Source: Sequoia sempervirens (taxonomy: Eukaryota > Streptophyta > Pinopsida > Cupressales > Cupressaceae). Taken from it: a stretch of 64,000 nt of DNA. The notes under the pieces are model-generated. The model saw nothing but the letters and a program-made list of their open reading frames with translations. It made no database searches and was not told where the DNA came from. Shown here piece after piece: positions 1 through 13,149 of this stretch. Both the position numbers and the translations under genes were made by a program. The first letter of the stretch is position 1; every line of letters begins with the position of its first letter. The DNA is taken from the NCBI GenBank assembly GCA_007258455.2, contig VDFB02193867.1, forward strand, positions 528,582,657 to 528,646,656. The letters run 5' to 3'.

Positions 1-487
1 TTCTCCCAAAATTGTTTTCCCAATGGACACCTTTTTTGTATGATTTTATTTTTGTATTATATGTCTTTCTCCTTTCAATAATTATAAAGATCTAAATCGC
101 TTCTATGTTTAGGAAGTGTTTCTATGCACTTTAGTTCTTTTCATTGGGTATCAAACCTTGATCACCTCAAATTTTAGGTTTATTTATATTAATTTTTCTT
201 TGAGCAAGAGCTTGCACATAAGTATTTGATCTTATTATAGGACTTGATTAAAATCACATCAATAAATGAAATGGAAAACATCTCAAGTATAAAATTTGAT
301 CAAGTTGGAAGCTCAAGGTGGAGGATATACTCAAGGAGAGATATATATGGGTTGTTGCATTTGAATCTAAACATACTAATATGTCTCAAGAGGACTAAAA
401 GAACATGAATAAAAAATCTAAGGGTTTCAATACACTCTAGTATTGTTTAATGTATATGAAGATACCTCCACAAAAAATATTTTTAAG

Positions 488-1652
488 AATTTGGAAGATT
501 TATATCAAGCTAAATCTTTGGTTAACAAACTCTTTTTGACAAATAATTTGTATACCCTTAGGATGGAGGATGGTAGTTATGTGGTAAATTTTTTGAATGT
601 ATTTAATATGGTTGTTGCCTAGTTATACTCTATTGGAATAAAAATTAAGGATTAATTCTTATTAACATTGTTTTATTCTTTGATAGATTCATGGAGCCAC
701 CTTGTTATGGCTATTGGGATAACCAAGTTGTAAATTGATGAGGTGATATAATTGTCGGTTTCTAAAGAGGTGAAAATAATTTTTTTTGAATATAAAAATA
801 AGGCCCAAGATATTTGTGGTAGAAAAAAATAGAAGGGGAAGAAGGATAAGAAGAAAAGTAAGTCTAGATCTAATAGTTCAAAGAGAAAGTGTTAGAACTA
901 TGAAAAATCTATCCATTTCAAAAGATACTATAACGAGAAGAAGAAAAAGAAAAAGAAAGTCTATGATAATGAGTTTGAGAAGTATTCCTAGGATTATAAT
1001 TGTGCCTTTTTTGTAGTATTGGCTACACATGCATCAAAAGCTACATGGTTCGTTAACTTCACTGTATATCTTTACATGAACTTACATCAAATTGATTTAC
1101 AAAATATGAATAATGTGATAATGGGAATGTGTATATTTGAGATCATTATCATATAAATATTGTTGGATGTATGGAAGTGTCCTAATTTGATTCACTAATG
1201 GATGAGTGAAGGAGATACATGGTATACTTCATATACCTAGTTTAGTGTAGAACCCAATTTGTATAATTAAATTGAATGATTCGAGTGTATAGATGATTTT
1301 CTCTAGGTAAGAGTACAATATGGTGAGAGAAGCTTTTTTTTTACTAATAGTTTTTGAATACTAGAACAATATTTTAGTTGGGAACATACATAGCTTGGTA
1401 TAACAGTTCTTCTATTCTTGTATTGCAGTGATCTACACAATATTTCTTTGATCATTAAAACTAAAAATAGAGAGGAGTTTTGTATCCATTTTTTATGAAC
1501 ATATTTTATGGGTACCTAAGAGTGATCATGCTTTGAAGACTAAGCTTCTTGTAGAGAAAACTATACAAACTAAGATTATTGTATATAAAACTATGTTATG
1601 TCATGCTAGAGGATGAGTCACATAGGTGTGAAGAGTTTAAGGAGCTTAAATA
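488..1652 (+). pseudogene. Ty1/copia gag-protease relic
   Basis: One reading frame, broken by several stops, runs from about 488 to 1157. It opens with a copia-type gag domain (start NLEDLYQAKSLVNKLFL, then LYTLRMEDG), continues as a lysine-rich linker, and has a decayed zinc knuckle at 890-931 where the second Cys, the Gly-His part and last Cys are altered or missing. A protease-like start follows (ATWFVNF near 1045, where an Asp-Ser-Gly site is usual). A patch at about 1210-1240 reads ILHIPSL, like the segment after copia protease. MSHIGVKSLRSLNNN at about 1610-1652 matches the pre-integrase domain in another frame. The element would make gag and process a polyprotein; this copy cannot. It is interrupted at 1658 by a solo LTR and resumes near 3440. 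Confidence 0.72.
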
Positions 1653-1657
1653 ATAAT

Positions 1658-3277
1658 TGTAGTGTAGAAAAATGTATCCCTTTACATTTTCACACTTGTT
1701 TGGGTTCTCCCTATTAAAATTGGGTTTATTTATGTCTTAATTGGTCTGATTTTGCATCCACAAGACTAATTAAATGCATTTTTATATGGATAATCCCGAA
1801 ATCAACAAATGACAAATCATAATCTAATAGTTTAGGCTATGTGTTCCAGATCTAGGGATGTAGGACTCATACATCCCTTTTGGCATATGGGTCCCACCTA
1901 CATCTTGGGGCCTGATTTTAAATGCTAAATTGAATAGGACACTTCTTGAAATCTATGTAATAGGTTTAAGCCACTTGCACTCATACACCCAACCTGGCAT
2001 ATGAGTCCCACTTTAACTTGGACCTATTTTAAATCAAATTCTTGGCGAGATTTTATTATCCTATATCTGATGTCAGCCTGTAGTGTTGTAATTTTAAGAA
2101 ATTAAGCATAAAAAAATATAAATACAAGGCTATTTCATTTAGTTTCGCCTAGAAATTTTGAGTCAAGCCTCCTAAGATTTCACAAGAGCATTATAGAGTA
2201 TTCAAGATTATTCAAGAAGGCATTCAAATGAAGATTTGTAGAAGATTATTGTAGAAATCAAGATCCATGTTATCATGTCAAAGATTTAGTGCATCATGCA
2301 TGTTGTTAAGCTAATATGTTGATGTAGCATTCAATATTTAACCAAGCGTTCAAGCCATTATCTTATTCAAGTTTCATGATCAAGATCTACACTCATTGAG
2401 GCCACTTCATGCTAGTTTTTAGATTTGCAATCCAAGGTTTCAACAAGGTTTAGTGAGGTTTTACATGCATTTTTTCATTCATCATTCCTTCATGATTTTA
2501 TATTTTATTTCCAGGTTTAATTACCAAAATGGGGTTTGACCAAGGAAAACCCACATTCCCTGACAAAAAATCATTTTTCTCTCTTGATGCGTGTTTATAG
2601 ATCTAGGTGAATTGGAGCTTGAAAATCCTCTAAAGGAAAAGTTGTAAAAGTTGTCAAAGTTGTCATAAAACTTGTTGTCAAGGCTCATGAAATTCAGATC
2701 TAGAGCAAGATATCCAACTTATTTACATGAAATTAGTGAAAAATTGCTTATTTAATCTATCTTTAGAGGCTCACCAAGTTCAGTTCAAAATTTTCCTTTT
2801 CACTTTTTTGGGACACTTTGCAATTGTCTGGGAATATGAGTCGTAGTATACCCTTTTTTTCAACCTTCTGCAGATCCAGATTAGTCACCAAGAGATCCTA
2901 GATTCTACAAAGAAACCCTAGACTGGGACTAAATCGCCCATCTTAGTGTATGAATCCCAATGCACTTCAAAAGGTAGGTTTCCAGAATTGCAAAACTTGT
3001 TTGGATTCCATTATTCTTCTAGTTACCTTTTGGTTTCATTCTATTTATCAATCTAATTTTATGATCTCAATTTTCTAGGGTTTTGTGCATGAATGTTTGA
3101 ATTTCTCCTTTGAAACTTCATTTTAATGGTGAACCCTTGTCTAATCACACAAGGAAACCCCTAGTCCATCCCTCAATCAAGTCACTTAGTTGAGGGATCT
3201 AGGTTTCCCAATGATTAAAGTGTGAAATATGTCCAATTCCATCTCCCAAAAGGTGGAACCCTATTTCCATTTAATCA
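1658..3277 (+). mobile_element. Solo LTR, family A
   Basis: A 1620-bp segment starts TGTAGTGTAG, ends TTTAATCA, and is flanked by the 5-bp direct repeat ATAAT at 1653-1657 and 3278-3282. It lies inside a copia coding region that continues on both sides, so it is an insertion. A TATA box (TATAAATA) at 2117-2124 gives plus orientation. It aligns along most of its length with LTR B at 5004-6588, and its middle aligns inverted with 4185-5003. Paired GGGACTCATAC-like motifs occur near 1861, 1978 and 2929. No internal coding remains, consistent with a solo LTR left by LTR-LTR recombination. The flanking repeat is AT-rich, so it is suggestive but not decisive alone. Confidence 0.75.
2117..2124 (+). 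promoter_or_regulatory. TATA box of LTR A
   Basis: TATAAATA followed by CAAGG, about 460 bp into the LTR. The same TATAAATACAAGG string occurs in LTR B (5465) and, inverted, in fragment C (4916-4923), which supports it as the family promoter. Confidence 0.6.
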
Positions 3278-3439
3278 ATAATAATAATTCTAAAATTAAT
3301 TTCTATGAACATTAAATGTATATGGAAAATAAAAGCATGTTAACTTTTATTGTAGTTCTCATAAACCTTACACAGTATTGAATTTGATAAATTCTAATAT
3401 TTATTAGTTATCTTAATGTTCCTTAGATTTTAAAATGTA

Positions 3440-4100
3440 TATTTGTTATGTTTTTTCATTGATGCATATAGTAGGACATGGGTATATTTTCTTAGGAGTA
3501 AATATGATTTCTTCTACCAGGTTAATGAATTTAAGGATTATATGTATGTGATCAAATTGGTAAAAGGATTAATATTTTGAGGATTGATCAATAATGGTGG
3601 CGAGTTTTGTTCATAAAGATTTCAATATATTTTTGTAAGGAACATGAAATATAAATAAATAAGACACCTCAATATGCCCATTAATAGAATAGATTTTCAC
3701 AAATAATGAATATGAAGTTGATGGAGAGGGCTATGAGTATGCTCAATGGGGCCATATAGGAATAAAATTCTAGATAGAAATTATTGCTATTTCTTGTTAA
3801 TTTTTAAACATGTCTTTCATTATCTCTTGTTGATAAGACACTTGTGGAGGTATGGCTAGGAAAAACACCTTCATTGAGGCATTTTAAAGCTTTTGGTATT
3901 GAAACATATGAGCATGTTCTTAGGGATAAGAGATTAGATTTGGAGAAAAATGTTGTAAAATGTATATTCATCAATTATGGTATTGGTATGGAAGGATGCA
4001 AGCTTTTTATCTTGAAACACAGAAAAAATAGAGATAAATAAATAGAGGTGTACCAAAGATGAATTGCTATGACACACCTTATTTTTCTAGTTTCATTCAA
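3440..4100 (+). pseudogene. Ty1/copia integrase relic
   Basis: The copia reading resumes after the solo LTR. FIDAYSRTWVYFLRSK at about 3455-3510 matches the integrase core around the first catalytic Asp of copia integrases, which reads DDYSRKTWVYFL in intact members. NNGGEF at about 3593 matches the second catalytic Asp region, with D replaced by N. A C-terminal part in another frame (3844-4041) reads VWLGKTPSLRHFKAFG and KCIFINYGIG, the usual end of the copia integrase. Frameshifts and stops make it non-functional. About 70 residues between the pre-integrase piece ending near 1652 and this part are missing. RT and RNase H of this copia element are not found in the window. Confidence 0.75.
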
Positions 4101-4184
4101 AATATGTGTTATAGAAGACAAATTTAAAAACTAATAGAACTAACTATTTAAATGCATATCTGAAAAGGGTAAAATTTTGTGTAC

Positions 4185-5003
4185 CTTTCACCGAAAGTGC
4201 TTTTTCAGTCGTCACTGAGAACTAATTCGCCCTATGGTGAATGGGTCATGGATAAGGCTCTTGAAAGTTAGTTTCTAGGTTCTGTTTGGTTTAGTTTGTA
4301 CTCCTAGGTTCCAGTTGTTCATTGTCGAAAAGCTGGAAATAAAACTTGTAGATCAATTTTCATGATTTGACAACTTTTCTTGCAACTTTGACAACTTTAC
4401 CACTTCAATTTTTCTCTCCAAATGATATTCAACCTAAAACCTATAATCACACATCAAAGAGAGAAAAAATGTTGTTTTCTAGGGAATAGGGGTTTTCCTT
4501 GGTCAAACCCTGTTTTGGTAATTAAACCCTATGATGAAACAATGAAACATGAAACCATGAAACATGAAGAGATGAAATAATGATACCTTATTTGAAACTT
4601 TGAATAAGTCTACACACTAGCATGAAGTGACCTGAATGGATATAGATATTGATCATGAAAATTGATGTAAAACAATACCTTTGATATGCTTGATAGATTT
4701 TGAAAATTACATCACCACACTACCTCAAACAACATGCATGATGCAATACATCTTTAATATGAAAATATAATCATGATTGCTGCAATAATATTCTACAAAT
4801 CTACCCTTGAATGCCCCAAAAATTCTCTTGATCACACTTTCTCATAAACTTGCTATTAGGACTTGAACACTTGAAAACTTAGATTTTTAGGTGAAAACAT
4901 TGTGAACTAACCTTGTATTTATACATATCTTAACCTTAATTCCTGAAATTAAAATATCACAAGTTGACATTGGATTATAGATTTGAAATCATTAAAATAC
5001 CAC
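4185..5003 (-). mobile_element. Inverted LTR fragment C, family A-like
   Basis: The reverse complement aligns with the middle of LTR A (about 2020-2700) and with LTR B: TATA box TATAAATACAAGG (plus-strand 4911-4923), the block around GGTTTAATTACC, and the block GTTTGACCAAGGAAAA. It stops abruptly at 5003 where LTR B begins in the opposite direction, so B probably inserted into or next to C. A pairing motif of the ACTAATTCGCC / GGTGAAT type lies at about 4212-4244. Only part of an LTR is present and neither end can be fixed. Confidence 0.6.
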
Positions 5004-6588
5004 TATAGTATAGGAAAATGTATCCCTCTACATTTTCACACTTGTTTGGGCCCTCCCTACTAAAATTGGGCTTTTGTATGCCTTATTTGGTCCTATTTTT
5101 CATCCAAAAGCCTTATTTAGTGCATCTTTCTGAGGATAATCTCAACACATATCAAATGAACAATCATAAATTAATAATTTTGGATTGTATGGCCCATATT
5201 TAATGATTTGGGACTCATACGCCACCTTGGGCATATGGGTCCCACCTAGGTTTCGGGGCCTAGATCTGAATTTCACATAAAATTAAACCTTTCTTGAAAT
5301 TTATGTCTCAAGCTTAGTCTAATGGAACTCATACACCACAATTGGTGTATGAGTCCCACTTAGCTTATACCTAATATAAATTCAAATTCTTGGTAGGATT
5401 CTATTCTCCTAGATTTGATGTCAGCTTGTAGTGTTGTAATTTCAAGAATTTTGGCATAAACAAGTATAAATACAAGGTTATTTCACTCATATTTTACCTA
5501 GAAAATTATTGAAGCATTCCTATAGCAAATATGTGATCAAGAGAACTTACAAGATCTTACAAGAGCATTCAAGAGTGATTATCAAGCATTTTGGAGCATT
5601 ATTCAAGTATCAAGCATCATGTCAAAGTGATCATGCATCATTTTTGTTTTTGAGCTAACATTTGTGACGTAGGGTTTTATGATTCAAGCAAGCATTCAAG
5701 TCAAAATCCATAACATTCAAGCAAGATTCAAGATCCAAATTCATGCTAGCCATTGCATACAAGATTGCATCCTTTTGATCAAGGGTTTGGTGAGTTGCAA
5801 CATTGCATATATGTTCATTCATCATTCCTTCCTTCTATTTGATTTCATTTCAAGGTTTGATTACCAAAATGAGGTTCAACTAAGGAAAAACAATATCCAC
5901 TAATAAAACAACTATTTTCCCCCTCTCTTTGATGTGTGATTTGTGGATCTAGGTGGTTTAGGTTGAAGATCCATTGAAGAACAAGATTGGAGAAAAGTGT
6001 TAAGTTGCAAGTTGTCAAAGTTATCACCTACACTGCAAGATCACAAAAAGTCACATGCAAGTTGTACATTAAAGGATATAATAGTTTCAAAGCAACCTTG
6101 ATACTAGGATTAAATCAACACTTGTGATGTATGAGTCCCAGTATACCTAAATTCAAACATTTTTTGCAGATCCTAATTTAGTAGTTTGAGATTCCAGATT
6201 TGGTCAGAAGCCCTAATTTGAGACTAAATTTCCTAGCCAAGTGTATGAGTCCCAATAAGCATTAAAGTCAACATTTTTAGGATTTTAGGTCTTCATTCAA
6301 GCCTCTTTAGTTTCCAGGTGCACCTTTATACTTTCTCAGTCATTTATTCTATATTTCAGTTTCATAATCTAGATCATAGTTAGGTTTTGCATATATTTAA
6401 ATTCCTATTCTTTCCAAGCTCTTTCTTGGTGGTGATCCCTCTTGTAGTCTTTTATCACACCCTAGGAAATCCTTGTTGTAGATCTCTTTCCCTCATTCCA
6501 TCCTAGGATTGAGATCTCTAGGATTTTCTTGAATAAAACTTGTAGAGAATTGGTTGGTTCTATCTCCCAAAGCATTTATACCCTACAC
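5004..6588 (+). mobile_element. LTR B, probable 5' LTR of element e1
   Basis: Aligns with solo LTR A from its first bases (TATAGTATAGG against TGTAGTGTAGA, the terminal TG having become TA) through the TATA box at 5465-5472 to the block TCTATCTCCCAAA near the 3' end, where A ends 36 bp later. The end at 6588 (CCCTACACCA) is set by that alignment and is approximate. Paired stem motifs occur at 5210-5243, 5327-5354, about 6128 and about 6227. A leader-like stretch and a short ORF follow, so I infer this is the 5' LTR of the plus-strand element whose pol lies at 14-20 kb. The link is by order and orientation only. Confidence 0.55.
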
Positions 6589-7316
6589 CATATTTTCTAG
6601 GTAATGGTAAACCTAGCATTTAGAACACCTTATTTTCTAATTTGGAGTGCATCATAGTCCTAGATCTAGCTTACATTAACCTTGCACCAGGTCTTTCATT
6701 AGTTAATTCACATCTAGGGTTTCAAAATATTGCATTAGTGAAAGTGCATATAGGTTGCATTTTTACATCTTGCATCATTGAATTTAATTTAAAATATATA
6801 ATTGCATTTAGTCTAGAAATCATTCAAAACAAAAAAGTAACATTCACTCATAAATTTTTTGAAATTTGTGCAAAAACCATAATCTGGGACTCATACGCCC
6901 CTCTAGGTGATTTAGTCCCAATACAGGTTGTTTTTCTTGGTTTTGGTGAATTTTATTCTTTTTCTAAACCCCTGAAAAACCGTAATTGGGACTCATATGC
7001 CCCTTTGGGTGATTTAGTCCCATTTTAGATCTTAAACTACATTTTACAACATTTAAAACTTTGTTTTTGCATTTTAGTTTGTTGCTTTTATATTTTTGTT
7101 TCACTTTACTAAGATTCTATTTCATGCTTTTCATTAGATCTAGCTTAATTTAGTTTCATTTAAAATTGTGGATAGAATTAGATTTCTATACTTTTGATTT
7201 CCAACATTAGTTGATAGTTTTGCAAGCTTAGATTACATTTGACATTCATTAGAAAACAAAAACCAAAAACACCTATAAATCAATGAACCACTTTTACAAA
7301 ACATAGATATTTGAGT
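6589..7316 (+). other. Leader-like non-coding stretch with paired motifs
   Basis: No convincing gene. Two nearly identical cassettes at about 6888-6922 and 6988-7022 read GGGACTCATAYGCCCC, a 3-6 base gap, then GGTGATTTAGTCCCA. They can pair partly and repeat the motifs found in LTRs A and B. A tRNA primer-binding site could not be recognised after 6588. Confidence 0.4.
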
Positions 7317-7690
7317 ATGCCAAATCTCTTTTTCCAAGTTAACCTAACCTTCAAGAATTTTAGTAGTGTTGAATTTGACATGTTAGATGAAGCCATTGAG
7401 GAGTTCATCTCACAAGGTTCATCTAATAAGGCTTTCTATATCGAACTGAGAAAAATATAAGTTAATGTGATCCAACCCCAACTCATCCTTTACCCACCTT
7501 CAAATTTACCTCAAACTTGCAATAAACCTATTTTCACTCTTGAACCACATGGTTATTTTTTTAAGAACCAAACTAATCTCTAGAAATACCTATGGATTTC
7601 ACAATTTCTAATTATCATTACTTCTAAAGGGATTGGCCAACGAATGAATAGAGGTTGTAAAACTTCTATTCCTACTCTTTGGGCTCTGTG
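7317..7690 (+). pseudogene. Possible gag N-terminal relic of e1
   Basis: An ATG at 7317 opens a 47-codon frame, MPNLFFQVNLTFKN then EFDMLDEAIEEFISQ, followed in the same frame by further readable segments separated by stops until about 7690. Its place after an LTR and leader fits the start of gag. I do not recognise a gag domain, no nucleocapsid motif is present, and the frame is short. It could equally be chance coding in decayed DNA. Beyond it the element is interrupted by the block at 7.7-14 kb. Confidence 0.25.
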
Positions 7691-8844
7691 AAACCTGAGA
7701 GGGTGATCCCACAATGCATACTTAAACACCTTACACAATTACAATCAAATGCATTGTCAGTAACAAATATCTCTCATAAAACCATTCAATAATATGCATC
7801 AAATAAGTTGGCAGCTTATTTATCAATGTCATATATATTGAGCATGAGAAAATGGAATTTTAACACAAAACAACAACAATAGTATCCCTTTGATATTTTA
7901 TGATTTAAAGATTGAGTAACTAATGAATCAACACTGAAAATGAACCACAAATACTCTACATAAACTAGTGCCTTTATCCCAATCACGTAGTCAATATCAT
8001 TCTATGTGACCTAATAACAATTTAAATAGTAGCACCTATAACCTCAAGAAATATTCCATTACAACATTTCTCTGTGACGTTCATGATTATTACTACTTAC
8101 AAATATCCTAGTACCTAGTTCTTATAAGTCATTAATCTCACACACGCACTTACATAAATTCATTGAATCAATAAGCAAGCATGAAACTAAACATCTATTA
8201 GGCAATAATAGAGACAAATGAAAGAAATCTTCCAGATTAATTTCACTCATAACTCATAATACACATACAAGGAGAGACAATAGCCATGAAATTGATATTA
8301 TTTTGTATTATAAATGCTATATCATTATCAAATTTACATGCACAAGTATGAACTCCAAAAGAAACTTAGGACAAAAACATTAAAACTTGTTTCATATTAT
8401 CTTGACAACTTCACAGTATTAACTCAAAAATTTTCAACCCCCGTGCTTTTGGCCCTGAATTCCTTCTTATAGAGATAAAAGAGAAAACAAGCTTCAGGAT
8501 AGATAGCACACATGCCATGATTTCATTGGACCACTTATAACAATATTCCCTTTTCAATTATACTTGAGCCTTTAGGTGGAGAAAATAAACATGATGCAAA
8601 ATTGACCTCAACTCTTTGTAGAAAGAAGGTCCCACCTCCAAAAAAATCATTGGTTTGTTACAACAGTTTCAAGATATTCCCCATGCATTCAAAAATGCCA
8701 ACCGTGGGAGAATCAAAACAACAAAATTTATGAAGCAAGATAAGGAGAGAAAAAAAAAGGTCAAAATTTATCCACATTAGCACCACATGCTATTCATTTG
8801 AATTTGAGGAGAGAATAACATTTTACAATGTCATACCAAAAGCC
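7691..8844. other. AT-rich stretch, no gene seen
   Basis: No coding frame of note on either strand. It lies 3' of the minus-strand gene relic at 8845-12330 and may hold that gene's 3' part and old retrotransposon untranslated sequence. Confidence 0.4.
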
Positions 8845-11800
8845 TAATTTGTACTGTCTTCGGGCTATGTATTATTCTTCTCTAGTCCATTATTTTCTTC
8901 ATTCACTAATCCATACATAGATTCATTCTGTGTATTTCTCCAACCAAGTGTTATATTCCTCCTTAGTGGGCCATTTTACATTCAATAAATCCTGCACCTT
9001 AGTAATGTACTAAGAATATTTGGCATCAATTCAAATCTTGGCTTCCTTAGCAAATATGTCCATCTTTGATTCAATTTCCACCGTTGTGTCAATATTTGAA
9101 TTGAGCAAGATATAATCGATAACAGACAAATTCATCATAGTTGCTCCAAGCATCCCTCCCAAATCTTTCTTCCAGGTGTCAAATGGGTATAATTCATGTT
9201 TTGGACTCAATATCTGAGGCATACCACGTTCCTCCATCTCTTTGAATATCTTCACCTTGCTCTAGAGCTGTATACCTAGCTTCCCATGGAAAGTAGTTAT
9301 TTCATTTATTGAGTCAATGATTTGAAATTTTTTAGGAATATTGGTGGGTGCCTCATTTCTTTCAAAGAATTTACCCTAGTAATCCAATTACTTCATTCAT
9401 TTTGGGCATCATTTCTTTCAAAGAATTTACCCTAGTAATCCAATTATTCCATTCATTCCTAAATGCCTCTTGTACTTGCAGATACTTTGTATTTAGCTCA
9501 TGAATATTCTTATAAGTGGCCCAAACATCATTAGCCATGTGGACCAACTTGGTCACCCTATACTTTAGCACATCCTCAAAAATTTCATTTTCCACCTTGA
9601 TTGTTTCAAGTTTGGCCTACTTGAAATTTTCCTTCTCAACAGTCAACTTACCTTTCAAATCATCAATTCTTAAGGCCAAAGTCTCCCTCTCTTGTGTAGA
9701 CATATCAAATGAAGAAGATGGTTGAGTTATTGTCTTCTGAGTAGCTTGAATAGTGGCCCTCATTTTATTCGGCTCAACTAAGGCCTTATTGTACTCTTTA
9801 ACCAAATATTCATATTTTTTTTGAGAAATATGTGCAGTATCCACACTAAGCATTGCAACATGTGTAGTTAACTCAATTTCCTGGATAGGAGTTATATTAG
9901 GAGCTCTTTTGACCACTAATGAACCAATAACTTTTTCAATAGGCCTAGCAACATCATGCTTACTAGTGTTAGGTGCCATAGACCAAATTACAAGAGTATG
10001 CAACTTTGGACTATACCCAAAACCAAACACTTTATACTCAAATTGATCTTCAGATATTAAAGCTTGAGGGTCTCTTCTCACTGCATCATATGCTATGGCA
10101 TCAGTGATAGTAGATCCTAGCAATAACATGATTCCACTATCCTTGACAATCCTTCTAGCCTCAGTGGGAGTAATGGCTACAATTTCAACCTTGATTTTCT
10201 CTTCCCCTGCTTTCTCAGCTTCCCTCTTGATGAGAAGGTTCAACATTAGCTTGGGCTGATTCAAGTATCTCTTTTATCTCCTTACTCCACTATTGAATCG
10301 TAAACTCCTAAAATTATTTGGTCTACACAAATTTATCATCAGCCAAAAATTCATCACACTCCCTAATCTGAGGATCATCATCATTTTCTTTGTCATATTG
10401 TCATTTGACAATCCTGTCAGGAGGAACATTTGAACTATGAGTTTCTTCAATATGGGGAGGAGGAAATTTTTGATCCACTTCCTCATTTCTTGGCACATGC
10501 TCTTCCATTTATTCTTCCCTAACCTCTTGAACATCTACAGGCTGCTCTCGGATATCCATAGCTTGTTGTTGTTGTTGCTATTCTAGGAGAACCTATACTT
10601 TATTAGCAGCCTCCTTTACCTTTACCTTAAACTCACCAGATTGATAATCCCTTGACATAATGAAGGATCTTTTCAAGGGGTTTGCAATTACATTGTATGG
10701 ATTCATGTAAAAGGAATTCCTTTTCATAATTTTTTCCTCAATGTTCATTATAGCTATCCATTCTCTTTTCCTAGTCATGACAACCTCATCACTTATCAGA
10801 TTTCTTAATACATCATCTTTGTACAAGAACTCATGATGTATGACACTTAAGCTTTTTTGTCTTCTTCTTCTTGCCACAAACCACTTTGGCTCAAAAACTC
10901 TAATATCAACAATAGGTATTATGATATTATTTACCATGATGCTAAACTTTTCATACCCCTAAGGGGCAGTGACTGTGAAGTAACAAAAGCACATTGGGGA
11001 TGTACCATAGTTCCTTTTCTATTATTTCTAAACATTTCATAATCCATGAAATCAATTTTCCACATGAGCTCCATGAAAGCCAATCTATCTGAGACATATA
11101 AGGGTAGACAATGAGGTGCCACCTTCGTTCCATAGACCCTAATCAAAGTATATTCAAAATCTAGAAACCAATTATCCCAATTATGTGTTGCTTTAGAGCT
11201 TGGTACATCTTTTGGGTGCATAAGATTTTTGATCTCTAGAGAAAGTCTGTGGATAGGTGCTACACCCAATGTCTCTAGAATACCACATCTATCCACATTT
11301 GTACAGGTAGAACATTATTCTCACCATCCTTAAGCTTTAGATTTAATTTCATTTTCCATTCATAATCACCATCCCATAAGAGCATATGCATCAACAAAGA
11401 GTAATGGGGAAAACACAAAGGGAGCACCTCCTTTTTTAGATTGAGAAAATCCTCATGCATCCATTCAACAAAAAAGTTGGAATAATCAAAACCAGTTTTT
11501 TAATTATGACCTTGTATATCCACTACCATCACCAATAAATCAGGAGCTATCCTAACCTCAAAGTCCTAGGGCAATACTTGATTTAAGAAATAATAAGTTT
11601 TTTTGAAATAATCTTCAAATTCTTCATACTCAAAAGGCTCAACATCCTTAGCAGTGAATTTCTCCCTGCTCCATTTGTGTCGCACAATTAGTCTTTCTTT
11701 GTATGAAAATTTTATCTTATCATACTCAACATACAATTCAACATGTATGAACTTTGCAGTATAATTGGGATTTAACCCAAATACATCTATCATCTTATCC

Positions 11801-12330
11801 TTTGTTACCTCTAGAATTATATCACCATTTTCACTTCTGATTGTCCTGTCAGTAGGGTTATAGTGCCTTGCCAGTTCCATGATTAAATACACTTCTACAA
11901 ACACATTCGAGACCACCAACTTTCCAAGGTTCAACCCCCATAAGTAACATGCATGCTTGCTAGAATGCCACTTATTGAAAGCATACCGAAACAATTGCCA
12001 TCCACTTTGGAGTTTGGGTTTTTCACCAATTTCACTAGCACTATCAATCAACCTAGTGGTCATGACAACTTGACTTGTGGGCCTTTTACCAATTCGTGAC
12101 CCTCCTTATTTGATACCTCTAGAGGTCTCTTGCATAATTTTTTTCGTTTCTTTCTTTTCACTTCTGGATGTAGTGGACGTTGCAGGAGTACTTAGTGAAG
12201 GGTTGGACACTACCATTGGCTTAGACCCAACCTTAGCTGAAGCATCCTAAGTTTTAAGTCTTTTAACCCTCTTTTGTTTTGGTCTCCTTTCTAGTCTAAC
12301 ACTAGATTCACTAGGCTCTGGGTCACTCAT
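8845..12330 (-). pseudogene. Long coiled-coil protein gene relic (retrotransposon accessory ORF type)
   Basis: Reading on the minus strand from an ATG at 12330, one protein of roughly 1100 residues can be followed through stops and several frameshifts. It has a charged Ser/Lys/Thr-rich N-terminus (12330-12070), a globular part (12063-11566; WGLNLGKLVVSNVFVEVY, MIDVFGLNP), a middle part (11460-10593), a Gln- and acid-rich linker (10590-10270), then helical, charged sequence (10264-8845; ERETLALRIDDLKGKL). I do not recognise the family. The layout (globular, disordered, coiled coil) matches the 3' ORF of element e3 (49238-53392); EDQFEYKVFGFGY here resembles EDYEIYAVGL there. Tat-lineage elements are known to carry such extra ORFs, sometimes antisense to pol. 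If it belongs to e1 it is antisense and lies before the protease. It could instead be a separate nested element. Confidence 0.5.
9353..9457. repeat. Two-copy tandem duplication, about 56-bp unit
   Basis: A block containing CTTTCAAAGAATTTACCC occurs at about 9353-9400 and again at 9409-9457 with two substitutions. It duplicates part of the coiled-coil gene relic and looks like a recent local duplication. Confidence 0.7.
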
Positions 12331-13149
12331 GTTTGAAATGCAAATGGAACTAGGGTTTATAATTTCTTACAACCAAAAGAAACCCTTCACAATTATGACA
12401 AGACCAAGCACTACTACTGAACATGACACTTTTCCTCAAAATTTATACAATACTTAATCATCAAATTGAAATTACTAGTAATGAACAAATAGAATATTCC
12501 CCCAATTTCCTATCAACTCTCTAAGGCATTCACCTCACTACTTCAATTAGAAAGAAATATCGATTTTTCTTACCTGGGTGAAAACTATGCCACTCTGGCT
12601 ATTGATAGCTTTTGGAGCTTGCCTCACAATTTCTTTAGCTTTTGGCACCCCTTCCACTAGCTAATGAATTCAAATGCATGATCAACTAGATATCTAATTT
12701 TTGTTGCAGAGAAGAGAGAGGCGTGCCACCATTAATACTTGATAATAGGCTCACATGAACGAATTGACAATTAGCTATTCAAGTTTAAATCCTAATAATT
12801 GATCCTTCAGATTTAAAACTATACCAATGGTTATTAATTCATCTCACCACCTTCCTCTTTTCTTTATACGAAGTGCTCAGGATTCTGCCACGTCATCTCT
12901 TCATGTAGTAGTTGTTGCTTGTCATTGATTTACTTCATCCTCGCCCAACTCCATCAATGATGCAAGTGTTTTATGTGATGAAATCTCAGCCCTTGGATCT
13001 ACAACCCTTTCCTTGATCACATTCATTTTCATCACTCCTTGTTGATCCAACTTTACACCTTGGCTCCTATCAATGACAGGAGATATAGTGAAAGCATCAT
13101 ATTTGGACACGTACACTTGCATGAAAAATCAATGGCACAAAAGGAATCA
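12331..13149. other. Upstream region of the minus-strand gene relic
   Basis: Mostly AT-rich non-coding sequence. A short minus-strand frame at 12922-13122 is open for 66 codons and reads like protein (KLDQQGVMKMNVIKERVVDP), but I cannot assign it. No clear promoter was found for the gene relic starting at 12330. Confidence 0.3.

Noticed and set aside
786..1016. 76-codon Arg/Lys-rich frame on the plus strand
   Set aside because: Out of frame with the copia gag reading through the same bases; its basic composition comes from the AAG/AGA-rich gag linker.
5679..7028. Several 60-130 codon frames in LTR B and the leader
   Set aside because: They overlap LTR promoter and hairpin cassettes and have no protein-like conservation; repeat-derived open frames.
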